A DNA stretch of 60,325 nt from Anaerobacterium chartisolvens (GCF_003337415.1 NZ_QPJT01000001.1:266515-326839); one strand, 5' to 3'. Positions 36,014 through 44,403 are shown, counted from the stretch's first letter. Program-made: numbers and translations. The notes: a model not told the origin generated them from the letters alone.

Positions 36014-36208
36014 TTATGACTCCAAGCTCTTATTTAAATCCTTCATGAGATCATCCACATTGATACCGTGAGCCATGGCGCCCTGTTCAATGTTCTCAAA
36101 CCTCGCCGCCATGCACCCAAAGCAGTGCATACCGTAATTCATTAAAATCTCAACGGTTTGGGGATATTTCTCCACAATATCTGTAATTGACATATCCTTT
36201 GTTATCAC
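36014..36208 (-). CDS. DUF1858 protein with CxxC (64 aa)
   Basis: A stand-alone DUF1858 domain: MITKDMSITDIVEKYPQT, ILMNYGMHCFGC. The C-F-G-C pair may bind an Fe-S cluster or metal. GTG at 36208 is chosen because an AAGGTG site precedes it and this gives the family's usual MITKDM start; a GTG three codons upstream lacks spacing. It lies beside the operon in which three proteins carry DUF1858-like domains, so it may work with them. Confidence 0.88.
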   Translation of the reverse strand: MITKDMSITDIVEKYPQTVEILMNYGMHCFGCMAARFENIEQGAMAHGINVDDLMKDLNKSLES

Positions 36209-36367
36209 GATCTTCACCTTCCCTTTTGCATATTGATATTTTGTTTGTACTTATCCTATTATGATATCCATTTATATACTAATAATCAAGTACGAACTTC
36301 AAAGTATAATATTACCCTAAAAATATATCTCTGAAACAAAAAGCTTTCTGAATCCTGAATTTAACTT

Positions 36368-36616
36368 TTACATTACAGCAACCAATACCAGTGAAATTCC
36401 AGACATCATAATAAAAATGGGAGAGTGAAACTTATCTGTATCCTTCCTATAGCCTATATAGCTTGGTATAAGTCTCATGCTTAAACCAAGTAATACCGTC
36501 ATAAACCCTGCGCTCAGTAAAAAATAATTTAATCCTTTTGCGAGAATAGTAACAAATAATATAGGCACTAAATATAAAATAATCGTCAACGCCCTTAATT
36601 TGATTTGATTTGCCAT
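36368..36616 (-). CDS. small membrane protein (82 aa)
   Basis: Not assigned to a family. There are three hydrophobic segments (ALTIILYLVPILFVTILA, FLLSAGFMTVLLGL, IFIMMSGISLVLVAVM). Start ATG at 36616 with GAGGAG upstream; the longer frame to 36721 lacks a ribosome site. Confidence 0.65.
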   Translation of the reverse strand: MANQIKLRALTIILYLVPILFVTILAKGLNYFLLSAGFMTVLLGLSMRLIPSYIGYRKDTDKFHSPIFIMMSGISLVLVAVM

Positions 36617-36739
36617 ATAAAAAAACTCCTCATTTAAAATCTGAAATACCCAACTTCCGCCACATATAATTATATTCCATATATTAGTAAATGTAAAGAT
36701 TATATACAGTATTTTCAACAATCGTCTGCCGCTTAATTC

Positions 36740-37249
36740 TCATTTTAAATACCGCAATATTGTCTTCCAGCCCTCGTATATCCTCTCATATGAATAATGC
36801 TTCCTGTTGGCGGGGCTTGTAGAAGGCAGGTAAATGCTTTCCATCCCCACAGCAGTCCTACAGTATCTTTTATACAGGCTTGTCGCCTTATTGCCCGCCG
36901 TAAATACCGCCTTTATTTGGGCAGTATGAAATATAGGGGAAAAATCATTCGGTACAGGATTTTTTATTGTGCTGTCCAAAGACCCTTCAATTTCACAGCT
37001 TTTTAACACATCCCATACTGCAATCCCCCTTCGCATAAGCATATCCGTCTTTTCCTCCACCGTCCGAGGAAAAGCTTCCTCCAAAATCTCAGACAGTACC
37101 CGCCAGAAAAGGTTGTGAGGGTTCATATAATAAAAATTAGCCTCTCGGGATTTTACTGAAGGCATAGTGCCGAGAATCAATATTTTTGAGCCTTCTCCGT
37201 ATATTGGCGGGAGGTTATGATTAACCGTGCCGGGACTGTTCTTTCCCAT
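36740..37249 (-). CDS. DNA-deoxyinosine glycosylase, UDG superfamily (169 aa)
   Basis: This removes hypoxanthine or uracil from damaged DNA. It has ILILGTMPSVKSREANFYYM with NPHNLFWRVL (active-site region, about 25-55) and a late LPSTSPANRKHYSYE motif, as in the family 6 (HDG) glycosylases. The length is normal. Confidence 0.88.
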   Translation of the reverse strand: MGKNSPGTVNHNLPPIYGEGSKILILGTMPSVKSREANFYYMNPHNLFWRVLSEILEEAFPRTVEEKTDMLMRRGIAVWDVLKSCEIEGSLDSTIKNPVPNDFSPIFHTAQIKAVFTAGNKATSLYKRYCRTAVGMESIYLPSTSPANRKHYSYERIYEGWKTILRYLK

Positions 37250-37307
37250 AACCGTACCTCTTTAAAATAAAAGCATAATAAAATTCCTGCAAGCAATTAT
37301 ATCCTCT

Positions 37308-37333
37308 ATGTTTGTAAAATCTTTATCGCGTCC
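37308..37333 (-). repeat. dispersed repeat copy, diverged
   Basis: ATGTTTGTAAAATCTTTATC, followed by GCGTCC, matches the inverted copy near 18060-18085 at about four of five positions. The neighbouring gene's start is 60 nt away. Confidence 0.5.
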
Positions 37334-37346
37334 TTATATAGTATGC

Positions 37347-37835
37347 TTAATTTGTTACGCAAATAAACCTGTACTCATTTCCGCACCATTGTATAAACCT
37401 TTCAAAATCACTGTATTTCATAATCAGCGTTGAGGTATTAATATTGGGATGAAAGCATACCTTGCTGCAGCAGGGCAAATCTTCATCAATCAAAACAGTT
37501 ACCACTCTGTCTCTATCATTCACTATCCCTAAAGGGCTTACCGACCCCGGAGTTACTCCCAAAAGACTCTTAAGCTCCTCCTCACTTCCAAAAACCAGGC
37601 TTCTGGCCTTGACCTGCTTGCGGATAGTATTTGAGTGAGCCTTCTTATCCTCCAGCATAACAACCAGATAATGCTTATCAGCCTTTTTATCATATAAAAA
37701 CAGATTTTTACACCCATCCGCCTCAAAGCTTCCGAATGCCTTTGCCTCAGATACCGTGAAAACCGGAGGGTGCTCCACTCTTTCATACTCTATTTTCAGA
37801 TCCTCCAGCACTTTTAAAATTAACTTATCCGGCAT
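37347..37835 (-). CDS. YbaK/EbsC-type prolyl-tRNA editing deacylase (162 aa)
   Basis: This hydrolyses Ala- or Cys-tRNA-Pro in trans (ProXp-ala/PrdX-like). It has YERVEHPPVFTVSEA, CKNLFLYDKK, YLVVMLEDKKA, TPGSVSPLGIVND and CCSKVCFHPNINTSTL, which fit the family from end to end. Confidence 0.9.
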   Translation of the reverse strand: MPDKLILKVLEDLKIEYERVEHPPVFTVSEAKAFGSFEADGCKNLFLYDKKADKHYLVVMLEDKKAHSNTIRKQVKARSLVFGSEEELKSLLGVTPGSVSPLGIVNDRDRVVTVLIDEDLPCCSKVCFHPNINTSTLIMKYSDFERFIQWCGNEYRFICVTN

Positions 37836-38020
37836 ACTCCCGCTCCTCTTTTTCCAGCCAAAGTTTAATTAATTAAGGCTGTTCTTCCTTTCTGCATCCA
37901 TTAAACTCCTCCTGTAAATGCATATAAAAAGCCTTAAATAATTAATATTGTATCATAATAGAATTTATTATCCGATGAAAATCGAATTAGAAACCGATCT
38001 TTTATAGGTAATAAAAAATT

Positions 38021-38380
38021 TTAGCATCTTTGTTCTCTCATAATTAAAAGTTCCAGATAATCAATCAATGCCTTTTTTCCGTCATTACTAAGAGTGAGAA
38101 TGTCATTGAGAAGCTCTCCGGCTGTAATCTCTTTATTATTAAGAATTATAGGGCTATTCAAAACATCTAATCTGGATCTGAATTTCACTCTTCCCAACAT
38201 ATAGTCTACTGAAACATCGAAATAATCGGCAAGCTTAATAAGGCTCTCAATTTCAGGATTATGAACTCCCGTTTCATAATTAGAAACCGTGCCTATAGAT
38301 ACCCCTAAAAGCCGTGCGATATCCTTTTGCAAGAGCCCTCTGTCTTTTCGTAATTCAGCCATCATTTCCGGTAACTTCAA
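38021..38380 (-). CDS. Xre-family transcriptional regulator (119 aa)
   Basis: An N-terminal HTH_3 domain (LQKDIARLLGVSIGTVSNYE, about 17-40) is followed by a helical C-terminal part (LSNDGKKALIDYLELL). The start is taken as TTG at 38380, which has GAGGAG nine bases upstream; a GTG at 38389 is only one base from that site. Confidence 0.85.
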   Translation of the reverse strand: MKLPEMMAELRKDRGLLQKDIARLLGVSIGTVSNYETGVHNPEIESLIKLADYFDVSVDYMLGRVKFRSRLDVLNSPIILNNKEITAGELLNDILTLSNDGKKALIDYLELLIMREQRC

Positions 38381-38602
38381 AAAAACCACACTCCTCTAAA
38401 GACTCAATTATAATTTTAGTAAATTTTAGATTATCTAAAACATATTCATACGTATTCCATAATAATTATATTATTTTTATTGATATTTTATTATTTCTAA
38501 TATTATAATATTTAAAGAAGTAATTAATTTTATTATTTCTAAACTTCATAATTTCCATTTTTACATTATCTTGGGATAATATGAATTTGAAAGGACTGAA
38601 TT

Positions 38603-38782
38603 ATGTTAGGAATGGATTTTTATCAATGGCTTCACGATGATCCGGAACAGGCCACAATCGCACTTCTGATTATAATATGCATTATTGCAACAGGATTTAT
38701 TCTGACGAAGTATGCAAAGTACAGGCAAAGGCGCAAGCATCGTCAGGAGGAATTATTCAAACAAAAATATAATATAAAATAG
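38603..38782 (+). CDS. small single-pass membrane protein (59 aa)
   Basis: The reading frame begins MLGMDFYQWLHDDPEQ, has one transmembrane helix (ATIALLIIICIIATGFIL) and a very basic tail (KYRQRRKHRQEELFKQK). An AAAGGA site lies seven bases before the ATG and a strong terminator follows at 38817. Not recognised as a known family. Confidence 0.6.
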   Translation: MLGMDFYQWLHDDPEQATIALLIIICIIATGFILTKYAKYRQRRKHRQEELFKQKYNIK

Positions 38783-38816
38783 CTGCTGACAAATACTTTT
38801 TAAATTACACAGCCAT

Positions 38817-38858
38817 AAAGCAAAAAGTTTCGGGATTAATCCCGAAACTTTTTGCTTT
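38817..38858. terminator. bidirectional terminator
   Basis: A perfect 42-bp palindrome built on AAAGCAAAAAGTTTCGGGAT, with poly-T on both sides of a GC-rich centre. It serves the convergent genes at 38603 and 38883. Confidence 0.85.
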
Positions 38859-38882
38859 GCTTACACCTCGTTTTCCATAAAT

Positions 38883-39584
38883 TCATCTCCATGGTCTTGC
38901 CTTTCCGAGCCAGCCGTTTTGCTGCCAATGGCCTTTATCAGCCACATTCCAGTTATTTGACTTTTGTACCCTTCGCATGATTCCGAATAATAAACGGGTC
39001 TTAATACCGGTCTTAACCTTGCCGAGCTGCCCCTTCACCTTTTGCGAAACCACCTCCGCTCTCTTTATTATTTTTTCCCTGATTTTCTCCGGCACATTCT
39101 CCCAGACAGATGCATTACAGCTAAAATGTACACGGTGGATCTTTGGAACGCCCCACCAGCTCAACTGCCTTGCAATGGATTTTGTAACACTCTTATGCCC
39201 TGCACCGGCAGATGTGGAAACTACAATACCTATTTTTGTAAACATCTCTTTTCTCGGTCGATGAATCATCCACATATAGGCAAAGTGGTCAAACAGCGTT
39301 TTAAGCTGTCCCGTCATCTCAAAACAATATGTGGGAGAATCAATAATAAGCACCTGCGAGCGGAGAATTGATTCCTCAATTCGACTTACCTTATCGTGCT
39401 GTGCGCATTTTCCCTCTCCTTTTAGAATACATTGGCTGCATCCTGTACAAAATGCTGGGGTGTCTTTTGGCATAAAATATTCGTGGATAACAGTATCACT
39501 TCCGCAAATTCTTTCTTTTATTATTGCAGAGGCATGATAAGTGCTGCCTTTATGCCCCTGGCCATGAATGATTGTAACTTCCAT
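38883..39584 (-). CDS. flavodoxin-fold NAD(P)H-dependent FMN reductase (233 aa)
   Basis: MEVTIIHGQGHKGSTYH starts a flavodoxin fold. FCTGCSQCILKGEGKC adds Cys residues typical of iron-sulfur flavoprotein relatives, and SPTYCFEMTGQLKTLFDHF is the FMN-reductase signature. The ATG at 39584 has AAGGAGAG upstream; 15 extra upstream codons are rejected. The substrate is unknown. Confidence 0.85.
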   Translation of the reverse strand: MEVTIIHGQGHKGSTYHASAIIKERICGSDTVIHEYFMPKDTPAFCTGCSQCILKGEGKCAQHDKVSRIEESILRSQVLIIDSPTYCFEMTGQLKTLFDHFAYMWMIHRPRKEMFTKIGIVVSTSAGAGHKSVTKSIARQLSWWGVPKIHRVHFSCNASVWENVPEKIREKIIKRAEVVSQKVKGQLGKVKTGIKTRLLFGIMRRVQKSNNWNVADKGHWQQNGWLGKARPWR

Positions 39585-39897
39585 TATACTCTCCTTCTTA
39601 AAACAGTGGTGTTGGCGGTTCCATCTCAAGCATATTAAAAGTTATGTCCTTCCGTATCTCATTATAACAAAAGCAGATTAGATCGGGCAATAATGGCAGT
39701 CCCTCCGGGGCTTATAAAAAGCCTGATTGACACCTTCTGCAAACAGAAATATAATATAAATAGCTTAATAGAAAAGGGGTATTATTTATGCGTATAATGA
39801 AGTCGGTTCTTTATGCATAGCAAAGGCTATTGCATTAAAGAAAAATAAAATGAAATAGTCTTTGCTCAATCCTGAATTTATCATAGGAGGGAGCATA
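39585..39897. other. intergenic stretch with decayed sequence
   Basis: No gene is supported. The stretch holds AAACAGAAATATAATATAAA near 39740, which resembles the 3' end of the small gene at 38603 and may be a remnant copy, and a 10-codon frame at 39788. Confidence 0.35.
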
Positions 39898-40170
39898 ATG
39901 GGCTATAAGAGTGCCATTGATATATTGCCTGAGAACTTATTGGATGCAGTACAGAAATACATTGACGGAGAATATCTGTATATCCCGCGTAAGGAGTGCA
40001 ATAAAAAATCGTGGGGGGAGCTTAAAAAGAGTAAAGAGTATTTTTCCGCCAGAAACTTTGAAATATTGGAGAAGCATCAGGCAGGAATGTCGGCAAAGGA
40101 TCTGTCTGAGAAATATTATTTATCCGTCAAAACTATTTATAAAATTGTTGCTTCTGCTAAGTCAGACTAA
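39898..40170 (+). CDS. CD3324-like HTH protein (90 aa)
   Basis: MGYKSAIDILPENLLDAVQK with YIDGEYLYIPRK and a C-terminal helix-turn-helix (AGMSAKDLSEKYYLSVKTIY) match the small CD3324-type regulator family of clostridia. The ATG at 39898 has AGGAGGG upstream; 12 upstream codons are rejected. Confidence 0.75.
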   Translation: MGYKSAIDILPENLLDAVQKYIDGEYLYIPRKECNKKSWGELKKSKEYFSARNFEILEKHQAGMSAKDLSEKYYLSVKTIYKIVASAKSD

Positions 40171-40177
40171 TAATTTG

Positions 40178-40208
40178 AGCACTGTGAGGTTTCTTCACGG
40201 TGCTTTTT
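40178..40208 (+). terminator. intrinsic terminator
   Basis: AGCACTGTGA and TTCACGGTGCT form a stem followed by TTTTTC, just after the CD3324-like gene. Confidence 0.75.
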
Positions 40209-40340
40209 CATTTCTGAAGCATGGTGTAGAATTTCTCACTGAAAATATCTGCTATAATTAATAATATACAGCCTTTCCGCCATGCTTAAAGGATAAGCGG
40301 CAATATGGGATTTTTTAAAGCTGCTTCAAGGGAGGATAAA

Positions 40341-41429
40341 ATGAATTATGTAAATTTGAAAAACTATGGGCTAAGTGAACAGTTTGAGCAGGAGGCTGCC
40401 CTGTACAAAGGACTGTATCTTTCAAGGGTTTCCGAACAGCGAAGTGAATTGTATAAAGTAATTTGTGAGCAGGGAGAGCTTCATGCGAGCGTTTCCGGCA
40501 AGCTGCTTTATTCCGCAGGCGGTGCTGTGGATTTCCCGGCTGTGGGCGATTGGGTAATGATAGACAGAATGGAGGGGAATGCCGGAAACGCTGTTATAAG
40601 CCATATACTCAAACGAAAAAGTGTTTTTACAAGGAAATCAGCAGGTACATCTAATGCCCTTCAGATTGTAGCTGCAAATATTGATATAGTATTTATCTGC
40701 ATGTCATTAAATGCGGATTTTAATTTGCGGCGGCTCGAGAGGTATTTGTCTATTGCATGGGACAGCATGGCGTTACCTGTTATTGTTCTGACAAAATCGG
40801 ATTTATGTGATAATTTACAGCAAAAGCTTGTTGAAATTGCAGCAGTAAGTGTCGGAACAGATGTAATTGTATGCTCCGGCATAGAAGCAACAGGTATTGA
40901 AAGCACCCGGGCCTATATTACCGAGGGTAAAACAATTGCCTTTATAGGTTCTTCGGGAGTGGGAAAATCCACTCTTATTAACCGGTTAATGGACAAAGAT
41001 TTTCTTGCTGCAAAGGAAATCCGCAAGAATGACGATAAAGGCAGGCACACTACAACACACCGCCAGCTTGTTCTTTTGCCGTGCGGGGGCATAGTGATCG
41101 ATACGCCGGGTATGAGGGAGCTGCAGCTTTGTGCAGGTAATCTCCAAAAGGCATTTGAGGATATTGAGGAGCTGTCTTTAAAATGCAAATATAAAGATTG
41201 TACTCATTTGACAGAGCCGGGCTGTGCTATCAGGAAAGCTATTGAAGCAGGGCAGCTTTCTGAAAACCGCTTCGGGAACTATTTGAAGCTTCAAAGGGAA
41301 ATAGCATATGAAGGCTTAAGCTCCCGCCAGTTAGAGCAGGAAAAAATCAACAGAATGTTCGGAAGCAAGCAGGAAATGAAGAGAACCATGCGACATGTAA
41401 AAGAAAAAAGAGAAAGGGGGAGGCCTTGA
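40341..41429 (+). CDS. rsgA: RsgA ribosome small subunit-dependent GTPase (362 aa)
   Basis: A circularly permuted GTPase: G4 TKSD precedes G1 GSSGVGKSTLIN and G3 DTPGM. An N-terminal OB fold and a C-terminal zinc motif (CKYKDCTHLTEPGCAI) complete it. It checks late 30S maturation. GGGAGG precedes ATG 40341. This looks like the YjeQ-related paralogue group with a basic C-terminus (KRTMRHVKEKRERGR) rather than the gene beside the prkC/rpe cluster. Confidence 0.9.
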   Translation: MNYVNLKNYGLSEQFEQEAALYKGLYLSRVSEQRSELYKVICEQGELHASVSGKLLYSAGGAVDFPAVGDWVMIDRMEGNAGNAVISHILKRKSVFTRKSAGTSNALQIVAANIDIVFICMSLNADFNLRRLERYLSIAWDSMALPVIVLTKSDLCDNLQQKLVEIAAVSVGTDVIVCSGIEATGIESTRAYITEGKTIAFIGSSGVGKSTLINRLMDKDFLAAKEIRKNDDKGRHTTTHRQLVLLPCGGIVIDTPGMRELQLCAGNLQKAFEDIEELSLKCKYKDCTHLTEPGCAIRKAIEAGQLSENRFGNYLKLQREIAYEGLSSRQLEQEKINRMFGSKQEMKRTMRHVKEKRERGRP

Positions 41430-41446
41430 GCCGGATCCGGCCTGCT

Positions 41447-41923
41447 CTAATTTCTTTCCTTCAATATCTTTTCAACAAATCCTATATCAGCCGGCATAAA
41501 GTCGTACTCTCCTATTTCTTCTACTGTTACCCATTCTACAGCATTATGCACGTTTCGTTGCAATTCTCCACCAATAATCTCTGCATTATATAAGGTAAAG
41601 TAAATTTCATTGTTATTAAAATGGTAAATACTCTTAGTGAAAATCCCCAGCACCCTAATGTCAAGTTCAAGTTCCTCACGAATCTCCCTTATTATACACT
41701 CTTCCAGAGTCTCACCATTTTCTCTCTTGCCGCCGGGGAACTCCCACAGCATGGCGCATTCGTCATCTGCAGCACGCTGGCATATAAGAATTTTGTCTCC
41801 ATCACGGATTATTGCAGCCGTGACTTCCTTCATAAAAGCTGCTTTAGAGTCAGTTATTTCAACAGCTTCAGGCATATTTTTGCTGTCATTTAGTTTTTCA
41901 TTATATGGTTTTTCAGCCATCAT
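41447..41923 (-). CDS. NUDIX hydrolase, MutT-like (158 aa)
   Basis: The NUDIX box is GKRENGETLEECIIREIREE (about 65-90). The sequence KILICQRAADDECAMLWEFP is typical of 8-oxo-dGTP-type MutT proteins. A 30-residue N-terminal extension precedes the fold. It overlaps the next upstream gene by 11 nt. Confidence 0.88.
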   Translation of the reverse strand: MMAEKPYNEKLNDSKNMPEAVEITDSKAAFMKEVTAAIIRDGDKILICQRAADDECAMLWEFPGGKRENGETLEECIIREIREELELDIRVLGIFTKSIYHFNNNEIYFTLYNAEIIGGELQRNVHNAVEWVTVEEIGEYDFMPADIGFVEKILKERN

Positions 41924-42161
41924 TTTTATCCTTCCATGCCGGCAGCTTTGCCATCATTCCTATGGCGGCTTTCCGTGCGGCCTCTTTATCCAACCCTTGT
42001 GTTTTAATTATAAACCCTGTCATCCCGTTCAGCTTTTCATCATAGGACTGCATTGTGCCGTCAGGCCTTGTGCAGTATTTGCAATAATCCTTACTCTCAT
42101 CTCCCATAGCAAAATCTTCTTTTGTTTTCATTGGCATTCCACATGCAACACATGTCTTCAT
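41913..42161 (-). CDS. zinc-ribbon protein (82 aa)
   Basis: Two Cys pairs (CVACGMPM and CKYCTRPDG) form a zinc ribbon; the rest is helical (GLDKEAARKAAIGMMAKLPAW). This matches the small zinc-ribbon proteins annotated beside regulators in clostridia. It is transcribed with NUDIX downstream and probably TetR upstream (16-nt gap). Confidence 0.75.
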   Translation of the reverse strand: MKTCVACGMPMKTKEDFAMGDESKDYCKYCTRPDGTMQSYDEKLNGMTGFIIKTQGLDKEAARKAAIGMMAKLPAWKDKNDG

Positions 42162-42177
42162 ATTTCTTAACCCCTTT

Positions 42178-42765
42178 CTATTTTGAAATTAGTTTTATAT
42201 AGTGTTCAACTAATTGTTTGCCTAGTTTTTTCATAACCGAACCTTGGGGTGCAAATAAATCACTGTTGATTAAATAATGATTTACCAGACCTATCCATGT
42301 ATTGAAAAGAAGAGCAACAGGCATTGAACGTATTTTGCCTGCTTTTATCTCCCGCTCAGCAATCTCACTGATATGAAATGAAATAGCAGACTGTATCATA
42401 ATCAATGAATTCCGTGAGCTTTCATTCAGCAGCCTGCCTTCTGAAATCAATCGGGTATAAAACCCCTCATACTCACTTATTCCTTTTACATGGGCCTCAA
42501 GCACTTCCTTGATCCCGCAATTCTCACTTACAAGCTCATGAAGCCGATTGGTAATCCGCATACCAAACTCTTCAATTACTACATTCAAGAGAATTTCGCG
42601 TGTAGGAAAATGTGCAAATACAGTGCCGTGGGATACCCCCGCAGAACTTGCTATATCCGAAGTACGCGCAACCGTTAATCCATCCTTGGCAAATTGGTTT
42701 AGTGCCACATCAACAATAAGCTGTTTTGTATTCTCCTTCTGTTGCTGTCTTTGTGACTTTATCAT
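42178..42765 (-). CDS. TetR-family regulator (195 aa)
   Basis: An N-terminal TetR HTH (ARTSDIASSAGVSHGTVFAHFP, about 28-50) precedes a helical ligand domain. It is the first gene of a small operon with the zinc-ribbon and NUDIX genes. The ligand is unknown. Confidence 0.9.
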   Translation of the reverse strand: MIKSQRQQQKENTKQLIVDVALNQFAKDGLTVARTSDIASSAGVSHGTVFAHFPTREILLNVVIEEFGMRITNRLHELVSENCGIKEVLEAHVKGISEYEGFYTRLISEGRLLNESSRNSLIMIQSAISFHISEIAEREIKAGKIRSMPVALLFNTWIGLVNHYLINSDLFAPQGSVMKKLGKQLVEHYIKLISK

Positions 42766-42853
42766 TGCATTGACTCCTAACTCACTGAGTATGTACTCAT
42801 TATATTATATATATAGCTTTGTGTCAATAGAACTTATCAATAATAAAATACAT

Positions 42854-43441
42854 TTATAACTTTAAATCCACTTTCTTTGCAAGCCAATCCTCTTTTATAA
42901 TAGAATATTGTTTAACATCCCAGAACTTTCCCTTTGCAAACATCCTTTGACGCAAAACACCTTCAAACTTCATTCCAGATTTTTGCATAACCTTACCTGA
43001 GGCTTCGTTTTCAACTGCATGAACAGCTTCTATCCTGTTTAACCCCATATCTTTAAATCCAAAAGATATTAGACGTGTAACTGCTTCAGTCATAATACCT
43101 TTACCCCAATATTCCTTTGACAGAACATATCCAATTAAACCGCAAGAATTTTGCAGGTCAAGCTGAACAAAACCCATAGCACCGATTATTTTGCTATTGT
43201 CTTTAAGCATAATTCCCCATTCCCCGGCTTCATCATTTTTATAACGTCCAAGAGTCCAATTAATAAAGCCCTTGGCATCTTCAACGGACTTATGTGCTTC
43301 CCAAGTCACATACTTCGCTACTTCCGGATGTTTCGCATAATCAAAAACATCGTTTGTATCTGTAATCTCAAGTTTTCTTAATATTAATCTTTCTGTTTCC
43401 AATTTTGGATTATCTAAATATTTAAGCCTAACTGAATCCAT
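42854..43441 (-). CDS. GNAT acetyltransferase, RimJ/RimL type (195 aa)
   Basis: ETERLILRKLEITDTNDVFD begins the fold, followed by IGYVLSKEYWGKGIMTEAV (acetyl-CoA loop) and AVENEASGKVMQKSGMKFEG. It probably acetylates a small molecule or a protein N-terminus. ATG 43441 has AAGGAGG; 24 upstream codons run into a terminator-like hairpin and are rejected. Confidence 0.9.
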   Translation of the reverse strand: MDSVRLKYLDNPKLETERLILRKLEITDTNDVFDYAKHPEVAKYVTWEAHKSVEDAKGFINWTLGRYKNDEAGEWGIMLKDNSKIIGAMGFVQLDLQNSCGLIGYVLSKEYWGKGIMTEAVTRLISFGFKDMGLNRIEAVHAVENEASGKVMQKSGMKFEGVLRQRMFAKGKFWDVKQYSIIKEDWLAKKVDLKL

Positions 43442-43466
43442 AACAAAACCTCCTTGAAAATAATAA

Positions 43467-43505
43467 AAACCCGTAGAATCACATTTTCTGTGACTCCGCG
43501 GGTTT
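43467..43505 (-). terminator. intrinsic terminator in the GNAT leader (possible attenuator)
   Basis: On the minus strand AAACCCG...CGGGTTT with an inner stem (GTCACA/TGTGAT) is followed by TTTTATTATTTTC. It sits 26-64 nt before the GNAT start codon, between a TTGACA box at 43605-43610 and the gene, where it could attenuate transcription. Confidence 0.55.
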
Positions 43506-43817
43506 ATATCCACGTGTAAGGCTCTATAGCCCCTATGCAGCTCAAGCAGTATTGCTCTTATGCATACTCAACTTGATAGATATTTTTTCATAACATTACT
43601 AATTTGTCAATAGATTTTTGCAAGAATTCCTTCATTTGAAAATGGCAAAAACAAAAGAAGTCAAACCACGAGGGTTCAAGTCCCTTTACTAATAATTTAT
43701 TTGAGAAGTTAGGCAAAAAAAGATGCCGCTTCCATTTAATGCATTATGATGTACTATTATATGTTTATCCTGCTTTTACAATTATGAATCCAAATCTATG
43801 TCTAAAATTTTGCACTA
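43506..43817. other. non-coding stretch upstream of GNAT and downstream of the toxin gene
   Basis: It holds a TTGACA box (minus, 43605-43610), the first of two 28-bp direct repeats at 43700-43727, and a GAGGGTTCAAGTCCCTT stretch near 43668 that looks like an isolated T-arm. No gene is supported. Confidence 0.4.
43700..43727. repeat. 28-bp direct repeat, copy 1
   Basis: TTGAGAAGTTAGGCAAAAAA plus AGATGCC matches 44793-44820 at 25 of 28 positions. The two copies flank the toxin-antitoxin pair. Confidence 0.65.
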
Positions 43818-44156
43818 TTATGAACTTCCTTGCCTATCTCCGGCCGATTCGCCAAACAGCACTTTCATAAAGTCACGTCTTCCGTACAGTACACGGTCAA
43901 CATACACCGAATTTCCTTCAATGTGATAAAATGCCGTGTAATGTCCACATACCAAAAACCGGTATTGAGTTTCAATATCCACAATTGAAGATAATGATGC
44001 TCCCATTCCGGGAAAATCGGATAACTTTCGAATACTTGCTGTAATATTTGTAACAACATTCAGCGCAGCTGTTTCATTTAAAAGCTCTTCGGTTATATAA
44101 GTTTTAATCTCATGCAAATCGTTCTTTGCTTCAGGCGATAGATACAATTTAGTCAT
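43818..44156 (-). CDS. RelE/ParE-family toxin (112 aa)
   Basis: LYLSPEAKNDLHEIKTYI begins a ParE/RelE fold, and FYHIEGNSVYVDRVLYGRRDF holds the usual C-terminal beta-strands and Arg. It overlaps its antitoxin gene by 8 nt, the normal order antitoxin then toxin. Targets in the family are gyrase or mRNA. Confidence 0.9.
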   Translation of the reverse strand: MTKLYLSPEAKNDLHEIKTYITEELLNETAALNVVTNITASIRKLSDFPGMGASLSSIVDIETQYRFLVCGHYTAFYHIEGNSVYVDRVLYGRRDFMKVLFGESAGDRQGSS

Positions 44157-44403
44157 TGCTTATCTCCAGTGAGACCTCGACCTCATCCAGCGACAACCAT
44201 CCTTTTTCTTTTCCTGATTTTTCACCTTTTGCAATATCATTCATTAATTTTATGGTAGCTTGCATCTTTTCATAATCAGCAATGTCCACAAGCGCATAAC
44301 GCCCGCGACCGTTCTTGGTTAAAAAAACAGGCTCACCAATAGCAATATCACGCAAAACCTCATTATAGTTTCGTAAATCTGATACAGGTTTAATATTCGG
44401 CAT
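44149..44403 (-). CDS. Phd/YefM-type antitoxin (84 aa)
   Basis: MPNIKPVSDLRNYNEVLRDI then EPVFLTKNGRGRYALVDIADYE is the Phd/YefM fold; the C-terminal tail (GWLSLDEVEVSLE) would wrap the toxin. ATG 44403 has GGAGATG; longer frames are rejected. Promoter autoregulation by the Phd domain is expected. Confidence 0.9.
   Translation of the reverse strand: MPNIKPVSDLRNYNEVLRDIAIGEPVFLTKNGRGRYALVDIADYEKMQATIKLMNDIAKGEKSGKEKGWLSLDEVEVSLEISND

Noticed and set aside
43655-43695. GAGGGTTCAAGTCCCTT resembling a tRNA T-arm
   Set aside because: No acceptor, D or anticodon arm can be drawn around it, so it is at most a fragment.
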